NCBI GenBank assembly: GCA_004123355.1
Contig: SCHM01000004.1
Span: 5,607,017 to 5,671,016, forward strand
Length of the DNA stretch: 64,000 bases
Reading direction: 5' to 3'
Origin: Amphirosellinia nigrospora
Lineage: Eukaryota; Ascomycota; Sordariomycetes; Xylariales; Xylariaceae
Within the stretch, counting starts at the first letter, position 1. Each line of letters starts with the position of its first letter. Below the pieces are notes generated by a model. The model saw nothing but the letters and a program-made list of their open reading frames with translations, did no database searches and was not told where the DNA came from. Below, piece after piece: positions 22,820-33,600 of this stretch. The position numbers were made by a program, and so were the translations under genes.

Positions 22820-23635
22820 CTACCACCATGGCGTTGAAACCGCCGTGATTGTCGAAAAAGTCGTCCCAGAAGCCTCTGTCATTCCTAACATCGTGATTCG
22901 ACGCGTCAACGTTGGCTGTGCCCCCTCTTCGTTCTCGTCGTTGATTTCACCAACAGTCTCCTCGTTGACTATGATGGTGCTCTCAACACTATCAGGATCT
23001 GCTTGCTCGAGAGGGGAAGTTGGTATGCTGAAATCTTGGACCCCGGCGCGGGGAATGTCGTTCCCGCGCCGGCGAATTCTGCGTCCGCGGGGACGCATCT
23101 CCAACACGTCATCCGACTCATAGTCGGAATCCTGCCGTGAACTTCCCCTGGGGGTGGTGGGCGGCCGTGAGCGCTTCGCCGCCACCAGGTTGGCGAGAAG
23201 TATGCCAAGTATGGACGGAGAATGGATCGGCTTGGGCGGTGAACGTGGGAAGGTCAGCGGGTCCCGGGAATTCGGGGGCCCGAACTCTTCCTCGTCGTCG
23301 CTATCATCCAGGATAGCGCACTCGTCGTCATCGTCCATGCAATAATTGTTGCTGCTATTGCCGTTGGTATCGTTGTTGTGGTTGTTGACGTTGTTGTTAT
23401 TGTGTATCTCGTTAGTTTCGAAATTCATGTAAGACCTGGTCGATATCGACCAGTCCTCTGTGCTCGCAATACTCAATGATGAGGAATTCCTCGTCGGTAT
23501 TGGTATCGGGGTGGACATGTCGTGGTGTGTAAGTCTCCCAGGTAACGATCTGGACATGACTGGTGTGGGGGTAGGTTCCTCCAGGATAGTGGGGAGGGAA
23601 CTTCTTTTGAACAAGACACCACGCCTTCGTGGCAT
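22820..23635 (-). CDS. Hypothetical disordered protein, 271 aa
   Basis: This is a single uninterrupted frame starting MPRRRGVLFKRSS. It is rich in Ser, Pro, Asp and Asn. An Asn/His tract (residues about 75-97) is encoded by AAC/AAT triplet repeats, followed by an acidic block DDDDECAILDDSDDEEEFG. Later come SPSILGILLANLVAAKRS, a basic nuclear-signal-like RPRGRRIRRRG and a conserved-looking C-terminus LTRRITMLGMTEASGTTF. I do not recognise the family. Nuclear location is inferred only from the basic patch. The triplet-repeat region is likely to vary in length between isolates. The frame could be longer at the 5' side through an upstream exon, but no signal forces this. Confidence 0.5.
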   Translation of the reverse strand: MPRRRGVLFKRSSLPTILEEPTPTPVMSRSLPGRLTHHDMSTPIPIPTRNSSSLSIASTEDWSISTRSYMNFETNEIHNNNNVNNHNNDTNGNSSNNYCMDDDDECAILDDSDDEEEFGPPNSRDPLTFPRSPPKPIHSPSILGILLANLVAAKRSRPPTTPRGSSRQDSDYESDDVLEMRPRGRRIRRRGNDIPRAGVQDFSIPTSPLEQADPDSVESTIIVNEETVGEINDENEEGAQPTLTRRITMLGMTEASGTTFSTITAVSTPWW

Positions 23636-26600
23636 GGCGGAGAGATGGTGATGGATTTATAGCATCGAGGTAGTATGATGATAAGCTACGCCGTAGACGT
23701 AAAATAAGAGAGACGGACAATGGCAATGCCTAAATTGAATGGCTTTGTCTCGCGCTTGGTCAAAGACAAGATCCATGGACAACGGCATTGACAAAATATA
23801 TAGACAAGCAGATTGATGGATGACAAGTCAAGAGGCAATGGTTCTGGTCAAAGCAGCTGTGAAGCCGGGGTACAAGTGCACGCCGCCGCTCTGCAAAAGA
23901 AAACTTGTGGTTGAAAGTCTAGTCCACTATGCCGTGCCATATGCATTCCGCCCTGTTTTACATTGTCTTTCTCGATTCCATCAGCGGTCAACATCTTTCA
24001 TGTTACCCCTCTTACGACGACTGTTGCGTTAGACGCGTTATCTACCACCATTGATATGTCGGAGACACTCCATGGAGGGAACCTAGTACCGGGTACAAGT
24101 CTTCGGCGAGCAAGAATTCGAGGCCATCGACACAATCTGTACCCCATGAAGGCGATACGAGGGGGCCACGATTAGGGACTAGTTTGTCTAGGACAGCATC
24201 CCTTGGGTTTGTGTTGGACGGACTAGACCAAATTCTGCATATGGGGCACCCCAGCTACACGTAAGTGGGAGGACGATGTGAGAGGACTACGCCGCTGGTA
24301 GCCACCGACGGACTCGCTAGTGGTACTGTGTGTATTTCTTCCACTGGCCAGCGTCGTCAAGGGCTACAGCCAAATCATGCAGCTGCTCATTATCGTGATT
24401 TCTAACTCCTCACGTAATACAGTGGCTCCCTAGCTGCTACTCGCGTTCGTGTTGACGTTCCAAACCCCACAATTCCCGACCTGTGTTCTCCGTCCCACCG
24501 TTTTACTGGGTTCTTTTGTATCATGCTGCCGCTGTTGATGATGGGGGCACTATAAGTCATCGGTGCAAGGGACCGGAAAGGGCCGCTGCCGTCCAGATGA
24601 GCAGTGTCACTAGTAGGTCGTCATGTGGGTTGCATTGTAGACTCGTTATCCTCACCACGCCTACAGACATCTTTATGATGTATTTGATATTTATTTGATA
24701 TTCAGTTGCTGACGTCTTCTAGGATATCAAGTAATGCAGAGTTTTTCTATTCCCTGTCAGAAGTCTCACTACCCATGGAGGACTCAAAGCTCGTCGGCTG
24801 GTTTTCCTTCTGCATATGATAGAAAAAGAACCTGACAGATAAATGCACGTTGAGTGATGAAGTAATTAGAGTAACCTCAGCCTGGTACTCGGACTTAATG
24901 CGGGGGGTAAGTGATTCCATGATTGGATAGAGAGGTGTCGATCACCGGCCACGCGTAGCGCTGGGCATCAAGTGGGTATTGTGTCTCAGGCGTGAGAATT
25001 AAACTATCGCAATAGCCCGGACAAAAAAATTAATATAGATAGAATGAATATCACTAGCCCTAATTCCTACAGGAAAAATATAGGTAGTTGTCCTAACTGT
25101 TTATACGGTTTACCTAGTTAGTGATGCAACTGATAGCGAGCCCAAGAGCTAAACAATCCTTACAGCTGATATTTCATACTTTGGGCAAGTGCACAAGGTC
25201 ATCCCCCTCCTTTTCGAGTTGTAAGATGTCAAGTCTCACAGCTGAAGACCTGTAATAGGCAGGCATCCCGGCTCAGAACTGTCATATTGTGCAACTATAG
25301 GGTAATTCATATGGAAGAGCAGGATGAAATTGAAGGGTAGAATGAGTGGTTATCGGGCCTCGGAATGCTGTCCTTCGGGAAGAACAGTCTGGTCGTCTGC
25401 CGCTCTTGCGCAAACACTGGGGTTAATCAACTAAAAGGTTGGTTTCACGATCGTGGCCTTGCCTTGGCAAAATGAGGATCGACCCGGGAACGAGAGTTCG
25501 TGTTGCATTGCCATAGCTGATTATTAATAAAAGTTTGCCTCGAATGATGTGAGGGGCTGTATCAAGTTACTCAAATCAACCTGTTAGCCTTGGTGTAATA
25601 AAATCATCTTTGGCCGACGGAGTGTGCATACATTCGCTCCGCTCAAATAGCCATTATCAGAGTTTCCATTGGCTATTTACACACAAGTTCCGCGCATACA
25701 ATGTTTCAGCCGTTAAACTAACCCAGGATGTGGAATCAATCATCACATTATACTGATACGATTTATTACAAATAAGTACATTCTGCACGTGAAACGATTA
25801 GTACAACCACATCTACAGTGCTAATGGTGTCGTTTCTAGGCCTCTCCTAGCATCTTTCTCTTTCATCTCAATTTTGTTAATAGACAACTCATATTACATA
25901 ATAAACGATGTAGATGCTCTTCCAAGAGGATCAAGTGGTAGCGTTCTTTAGAAGGATGCTACTGCAGGTTAATTTTTTCTCACCATGAGACTTACCGGGG
26001 GTGCGGTACGATAGCTGCCGTTTAGTCCCTTGCAAATAGGGGCTAGTATGTTCCACGCGGAAGATTAGCTTCGGGTACCGCTTACTTTTTTCTCCTTGGC
26101 TGAGAAATCTCGATTGAGGAGTGGCCCAGAATCAACGGCCTCAAACGAATCAATATCCCTTGTTTCTACACATGCCCGCATTTAGCCGGATAACAATGGG
26201 CGTCACTGTGCGGGCGCTAGCTCTTGTCGAGTACAGAATTGACAAGCCTTGCAAGTAGGCATTCAGTATAACCTGGTTGCCGGTAGATAACGACCCGAAT
26301 TCTGACACGTCAAAACTCCAAGAGGAAGAAAAGCTGAAAATAAAGTATTCCAATGGTTATCTGTCTTATTCTATCACTTCAAGAACTTCGCGATACATAG
26401 AATACTTGCTACGTTACGGGGGAATAACAGGATCGTCCTGAAGATGGGTAAATATCTATACGTGCGATACAGAATTGGTCCTCTTTCTCGGGTTGCTGGG
26501 CGGGTGGCTTGTAGTAGTTTCCATGACGAATATGAAATCGGTACCAAATTCCTCGGCCTCGCCTGCTAGCGTTATATATGCACACTGGAGACTGGTTCCC

Positions 26601-27498
26601 TTTAGAGTTAGTATCATAATTGGTATACTTTGAAAGTGACAATATGCTGCCTATATTCGAAGGGGAGTATACATTACATGAAGCAAGGGCTAAACTAGTG
26701 TAATACACATTATGAATAAGTCTACTTTGAGTTGTATCTTGAAAGCTATCGCTGAAGTCCATACTTTTGAGGTAGTCGGATTCCTGCAGGGGCACAGCTG
26801 AAAGAAAAGTGGGACAAGTCAAATGCAAAATCCCAAGTTACCAATGGACAGCAGAGGCTATTGACATTCAGCGCCTCGTGGGTTTAAATTCTGAATCGGA
26901 CCCATTAATCCACAGGACGACCCAAGGCTTCACAGGAGAAGAAGTCGGGGCGAGGACAGTCCGGTCCCATTCCTATTTAGAGGTATGAGTAGTTTCTCAG
27001 TGATGTAGGATTTGCCTCTGACGAGAAGTCTATTCGCTCGCAACAAACAGGCCTTGTGAGCTATCCCTGAGGGCAATTCGCCTCAGAATAATAATAAGCC
27101 AAGTTCCATTTCTCATTCTTGACTCGGAGTGTAATACCCCGAATCCCCGCCGTGGCCGGTGCAAGAAAACCGTGTTGTCCACACAAGCGGCCAGATAAAC
27201 CAAAACGTCGAGACACACCATCCAGTTTTCTCAGCATCCGCATCCCTATACTGGGTTTCAGGGCGTTTTAAGGGTATTGGGAGCATCCGTTCTGTCCTTC
27301 GCTAGATAGACTTGATTGTGCAAAAACCATTGCGAATGTGGAAAACACTGATTTGACTAAACTCCCATAATAAGCAACTCCAAGCCAATAAGCAGATACA
27401 TGCGAGGGGTCGGGCGTCAGCTCAATCTTAAGACCTGTGCCATGATTCCCAGCCATCTCGCCCATCACAATCACACAGTGCTGTGCGACGAATGTTAA
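23636..27498. other. 3.9-kb stretch with no supported gene
   Basis: Short frames occur on both strands. The best on the minus strand are 26409-26828, 27061-27243 and 27268-27474, directly downstream of the membrane pseudo-GTPase gene. They lack recognisable domains, and I could not join them by consistent introns. They may be remnants or exons of an unrecognised gene. Composition is ordinary with moderately AT-rich patches around 25000-26000. Confidence 0.45.
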
Positions 27499-28811
27499 CT
27501 ACACCTGGGAACTGGGCCCCGCCACACCCAAACTCCCGGCTCTCGACGGAGGCCTAGTGTGCATTCTTGTCATGAGCGTAAGAAATGCCGAATCCAGCTC
27601 GTCGACAGTGGAAAAGTCCCATCCACGTTCGCCAGCATACTGTCGAGCTTCGTTTGATTTGTCCTGCATGTCGGCAAGCTGGTGGTTGCAAGCTACCAGT
27701 AAGATAGTTTCCCCTTCAGACAAACCTTGGAGTGTCTTGATATATTCCCAAGACTGCTGTTCAAGTAGGTCCAGTATCAAGACGATGGCAGACGCAGACC
27801 TCATAAAGGCTTGGATGTAGGTGTTCTTATCTATAAGGCTCAGCGACACATAAGGAGGCACGCTCGCCAGCTGGACCTCTTTGAGTGTCGGATGCTGAAA
27901 GAGATCCACACCGCCAACTAGATTGCTCCGTGTTGACCATGACCATCCAATAACTTGGCGAAGATAATCAGTCCTCTTAGAGCACTTGCCAAAAAAGACG
28001 ACGTTGTATTTGTTCTCGCGATTTGTTTCCCGATCGGTTCGTTCTTGAGGAGAACCTATCCGCCAAAATGACTGTTGAGAGTCGTTTAGTTCCTCGACAC
28101 AGACGGAAAGGGATAAAGCGAAGAATACCTACAAATATTAGCTTAGATGTACGACAAGTACGGCAAAATATTAGGGAAGTACTTACGACGACGAAAGTCA
28201 GCGGGCTCCAGATCGATGCCACGGCGCCGACGGCTTGACCGGCACTAGCGACCCATCGAAGCATACGCTTCCGTTCACAAGTCCAGGACCATGCTGACAG
28301 GGCTGTCCATAGAGAATGGCAAATAATGACCGCCAGGTTGAGGTAAGTCCTAATAGCAGGATAGGGAATTGCTGGTAGAATCACTACCAAAACAACCTCT
28401 ATCGAAGCCATCGTGATTTGGTAGTAAATGACTCGGGGAAGAAGAATCCCAGACCATTCCCTGGTAGATTTTATCGCGCATATGGACTACACATGTTAGT
28501 AGTGCCGTCTCTGATTTTTCGGAAAGCCTTACATCAAGAAGCGCTCCTCCGACCGACCATCTCCAAGACCATTCTTCCCACCGAGGTCCTTGACTAACGG
28601 TAAGTGCCAATAACACAATTGAGACAGTGAAATAAGACGTTGCAAGTAATGAAGCTATTACATAGTAGTAGACTTTTGCTTCACAGTTGTGAAATTTGAT
28701 GGAGAAAGAAGGTCTGAGGCAAGAAAGACAATGGATGAACTGTATAACAATTAGGCCAATAATAACCAGAAGAGCGAAGGCCACATAGGTAATTATCGAC
28801 GGGTCGTACAT
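27499..28811 (-). CDS. Polytopic membrane protein with C-terminal Rab-like pseudo-GTPase domain, 402 aa
   Basis: There are three exons: 28811-28533, 28486-28187 and 28128-27499. Introns are 28487-28532 (GTAAGG, TACTAAC branch, GTAG) and 28129-28186 (GTAAGT...GTAG). All junctions are phase 0 and the model is fully intact. The N-terminal half holds five or six hydrophobic segments (about residues 6-30, 48-72, 118-138, 141-162 and 171-202). After a polar linker, a Ras/Rab-like fold follows from about residue 233: YNVVFFGKCSKRTDYL (P-loop position), VSLSLIDKN (DTAG position), AIVLILDLLEQQSWEYI, ILLVACNHQLAD (NKxD position) and RGWDFSTVDELDSAF (SAK position). Every nucleotide-binding motif is altered: there is no GKS/T, DxxG or NKxD. 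I infer a membrane-anchored pseudo-GTPase. The function and target membrane are unknown. I know of no named family with this layout. Confidence 0.7.
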
Positions 28812-29812
28812 CTTATAGCTTGTATTAGGGACGGAAGTTGACAACGAGAGACCATCAAAGGTACAACGATGGGCGATTGAAGAGATAGAAAATGTATATG
28901 ATGCAGAAGGCTTCCCAATTATAGAGGAACCTACCTCAATCAATATCTTGCGCCATAGCGCAAGCGTAGCTCCAGGGCGTTCCACCTTTGCGAGTTGTCT
29001 ATACAGGGGTAAACATACAAAGTCGTGCGAGCGGGCTACCAGCACGGTTCGCTTGCGTGTTTGAGACACACACGGGCAAGTTAGACGTATAGCAAATATG
29101 AGCTAACACGCATCGTGCAACGCACACGCCCCAGCCATTTCTTGAGTTTTTACTGGAAGAACCTATAACTTGTAACTTGTCATTTTAAACCTCCCCTCGG
29201 CGGAGTTGCTTTACGAAGCAAGGGTATTGTAACCAATAAAATCACATTATTCCGCCATACGTTCATTCTTACCCAATCTTGCCTATACTAGGTGCACTCC
29301 CGAAGCATACTGCTGGCTTTCGGCTCTGTGTGGCGAAGTTGTTGAAGTACTAGCCCCAGGGTGGACATATAGCTGAGGTTCTACACCTAATTTGTAATGT
29401 ACGCACCCATGCATAAAGACAATAACCACATGATCTACACAGCTCTCACCGGCTCACTCGAATCTGCACCTTACCTACATACCTCTATTCCGTAAAATCG
29501 TGGATTGATGTGCTTATACTGTGTGACTTCTGCCAGGAGGGGATAGAGGTGCTGAGAAGCATACATATAAGTAGAAGAAAGCGCACTCAAAACGATGCGG
29601 CAAACAGAGACCCCGCTCTATTGTAAAACATTCCCAAACCCGGACAACCACCCATGTATTAGTCAATCACAGCAATTCAGGAGCCTTGACAAGCGAAAGA
29701 GGGCGGGGAGATAAGTCATCACTACCCCTTTTCCGGACTAAGACCTCTGTAATAAGCGGGTGACTCCTCTTCACCACTACTAAGTACAAATCGGTATAGC
29801 CTCAGTTCTGGA
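28812..29812. other. Divergent promoter region, no gene recognised
   Basis: This lies between the minus-strand membrane protein and the plus-strand ILNP-repeat gene, so both promoters should be here. The frame of the membrane-protein exon stays open upstream to 29069, but its first residues do not look like a leader. Confidence 0.5.
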
Positions 29813-30401
29813 ATGGAACCCAGCGTGATGTCGCAAGGCTACAAGGCTAACCGGCTTACTCAAATCCTGAACCCCTCGGACCCCCCCGAAGAGCAGCCTC
29901 GAGCTAATCCAATCTCTCATATCCTCAATCCCACACGCAGACAATCCCGAACTCTACCACTCGCCGAAATACTGAATCCTGTCCAAGAACAGGCGCAAGC
30001 CATCAGCTTGGCTCAAATACTAAATCCAGCTGCAAGCGAGTCGCGAGCTGTAACACTTTCCCAGATTTTGAATTCCCCCAGGCTAGGCGAGGACGCCGAA
30101 CTCGTCACATTCTTTCGTCTTCAGAACCCCATTGGTGAGGAACCGCACGATACGCCATCAGAAACTCAAACTGTTCAGAAAGAATGGCCACAGGTAGATA
30201 ATGAACCGACGAGCGACGACCGTGTGCAATATGGCGTGGGCCTATACTATGGGACGGATGGATCACCGAGCCCGAGAAGTATGTTGCCAAACAGTTGGCA
30301 GAAGCCATTACGAAAGGGCTCCAGAGCGACGTCGAGATACCACGAGCTGAATTCTGGCGAACCTTAGACGCAGACCTTTCTCTATTTCTATTACGTATTT
30401 A
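29813..30401 (+). pseudogene. ILNP-repeat protein, 5' part of gene split by retrotransposon
   Basis: The ATG at 29813 opens a protein with five evenly spaced repeats: LTQILNP (residues 15-21), ISHILNP (34-40), LAEILNP (50-56), LAQILNP (66-72) and LSQILNS (82-88), spaced 19, 16, 16 and 16. After GLYYGTDG the coding signal moves to another frame near 30262, as if one G were missing, and continues TEPEKYVAKQLAEAITKGLQ and IPRAEFWRTLDADLSLFLL. It then runs straight into the LTR at 30402. The 3' part resumes at 37665 beyond the element. ILNP/LLNP-type motifs occur near the N-termini of some fungal regulators. No family could be named. A transcript across a 7-kb insertion is unlikely, so this is called a disrupted gene. 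Confidence 0.65.
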
Positions 30402-30603
30402 TGGATACGATCTAGCATAAGAAGTGAACTAGTGCACTTTTTAAAAAGGCTTAAGTAAAGTATATTTAGATAATCTAAAGTAAAAGTTCTATATACTTAA
30501 GATAAGTATATTAAAATCTTATATATAGTAAACGATTATTTAGACTATAGTTAAAGCGAGCCCTAGTTTTTAAAGCTTATTATAAACTTATTTATCTGTA
30601 ATA
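30402..30603 (-). repeat. Left LTR of the 30-37 kb element
   Basis: It aligns along its length with 37464-37664. Its outer (left) edge keeps G and C (GGATACGATCTAGC) while its inner end is converted to A/T, so mutation weakens toward the unique flank. Confidence 0.85.
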
Positions 30604-33600
30604 TATTTTTTAGTTTTAAAGTTATTTAAAGTTTTAAAGCTATAGGTTAATTATATAATAAAAAGAATATTAATAATATTTTATTAATTTATTATAGCGT
30701 AAGCTTTAGTTATAAGTACTAGCGTAAATATTTTAAATATTTTAAAAACGTATATTTTATAATATTTTATTCTTTTAACTTGTTTTATTAGCTATTAAAG
30801 CGCTAGTAAAGGTTATAATATTATATTTGTTTGCTTATTTAATAAGTAGTAAAGCTATAGGCTAATATTTATATAAAAAGCGCGTAAGTTTATATTATTT
30901 ATTGTTTTTAAGCTTTTTTTGCTTTTTTTTTTTTTTTTTTTTTTAGCCCGCGATTATTTTATTTTTATAAATAAAATAAAACTAACCCGCCGCTTTTAGT
31001 AATATATATTAACGTATACTTATATATTAGCATAAAAATAATTATAAAATTTTTTTTTTATAAATAAATTTTTTTAAAAAGCGTAGCGCTATTTTAGCGC
31101 TTAAAATTATAATTAAAAATTATTAAATTATTATTTTTATAAACTAATTTTAAAAAAACTAATATTATTATTATTATTATTAATATTTAATTTTAAATTA
31201 ATATTAGCTTAAGTGTTTTTAAATAATTTATATAATTTTTATTATTTTGTTTAGCTATTAAAAAAGCTATTAATTTATATTTAATATTATTACTATTATA
31301 AATATTATTATTATTATTTTTAACGCGTTATTAGTACTAATAAATAATAATTTATTATTATTTTTTTTTTCTATTAATAATAATTTTAACAAGCTAGTAA
31401 CGCTATGCCGTATGTGTGTTATTTGCTGCTATTCTGATTGCGCCGGCTGTTATGTTATTTTATGCGTAGCATATTTTACTTCGGCTTTCGTAAGTAGTTT
31501 TTGAGCGCTTGCTATAACGTAGCGCGCGGTATAAAATATTATAAATATATTTCGGGCATATTTATATTTTATAAGTTTTTATATAAGTTATTAAAGCTTG
31601 TTAAAATATATTAATATAATTATAATATAATAAACTATACGTTATATTATTAATAGTACGCTTAATAATTATTTTCGAAATAAATAATAATAATTTATTA
31701 TAAATTTAAGCTTTATTAAATATTAATTTAATGCTTTTATAATTAATATTAACTATTAACGAAAAAACGTTTATAGTTTCTACGCTACTATTTAGGTTAT
31801 TTAAGCGATTTTTATTATTAAATTCGCTAGTATATTTGCTTTTACTACCGCTTTTACCCCTATTTTATAAGCTTTTCTAGCTTTTAATATTAATTAAAAA
31901 ATAGATCTAAACTATTATTTAAAGTTTAATAAATTTATTATAGTTTAGTTTAAATAAACGTAAGTTTAATTAAAACGTAGTTTTATAATTTTTAAAATTA
32001 TATAGTTATTTTTTTAAAGTTTTAATTAAACAATAAAATAACTTTTACGCGTTAATTAGTTTATTTAATTATTATAAACCGAATAATATAATTTTATAGA
32101 TTAATAAACGTATAAAAATGTTTAAACTATATTTATAGTAAATTTTTAATAAGTTTATAGTTAATATTTAATTTATAGCTAAATATATAACTTTAAAAAA
32201 GCTTTTGTAGTATTTTTGCTTAATTTATATATTTTAATATTTATAGCATAATTAAATATTAATTTATTTGTTTTTTTTTATAACTAGGTAGATCGTTTAA
32301 ATATTATCCGAATAAATTATTTATTTTTAATATAGCTTTAGCTATATATTTTAAAAAGCTTTTTTAATATTATAGTTTTTATTTTTATTAAGCTTATAAT
32401 ATTAATTTCGGTTTTAGTAGTTAAAATAAATATTATATTTTGCTAAATAGTTTTTTAAACGATCGTTTTATTAAATAAAATAATATATTTATAAAATAAT
32501 TTCTGTATTTTTTTATTATTGTTAAACGAAACGTTTTTTGCTATAAAAAATATTTAAGCGTTTTGTTTATATTGCTTATAAATAATATTTAAATATTTTA
32601 TATAGTATAAATATTTAATTATTTAATTAGCTATAACTAAATAATTTAAGCTTAAATTAATAATATATTTAAATAGTTAAGTAGCTATAAAGGCTATATT
32701 TAGTTAGATTATAATAGCAATATATAAAATAAACTTTACGCGCTTTTAAAATATTTTGATTTAAGCTTTAATAGTTTGCTTTAAATATTTTTTTAGCTTT
32801 TTAAATAATAAAAGGATTATAAGATTTAGCTATTATTATTTAGCCTATAGCGCTATATAATTTTTTAATATATTAATTGTAAAATAACGTAAACGTTTTA
32901 GCTTTATAGTTTTTAATTATTTTTTATTTTAAAAACTAGTATATATTTTTTATTCTTTAAGTTTATATATTTTTTAATTTTATTGATTATTTTTTAGCTT
33001 TTTTTCGTATTTTTTATAGTATAATATTAAAAAATTATTTATATAAATTATATATATTTTATAATTTTTTAAATAAAATAAATAAAGCTTTTTTAATAAT
33101 AAAATTAAGCTAAAGTTTTTTAAAATGTTTGAAAACTTATTTATTATAATAGTAATAAGTCTTTTAAACTATATAGCGTTTTTATAAGCAGCGTTACTAT
33201 ATTTTTTTATTTAAAGCTATTAAATAACTTATACGCTATAAACGTTTTTTTTTTTAAAAACGTTTAAAAACGCGCTAATAATATTAAACTATTTTATTTT
33301 TAAATCGAACTATATAGCTATAACTATTATAATCTTAAACGTTTTAGCTATAAGCGTAATAGTATATATTAACTAAAGCGTATTTTTGTACTAAAGATTT
33401 TTTTAAGCTATTAAACATATTTTATATACGTTTAAATACTTTTTTTATTAAATTTATATATAAATACTTATTTTAAAAGTAATAGGTTATATTTAGCTTT
33501 ATAACGTAATATAAGTTTTATTATTTTAAGCTATTAAAGGTTAGCGATTTTTTTAAAAATATTATTTTTAAATCGATCTTTTAATAAATATTTAGTTAAA

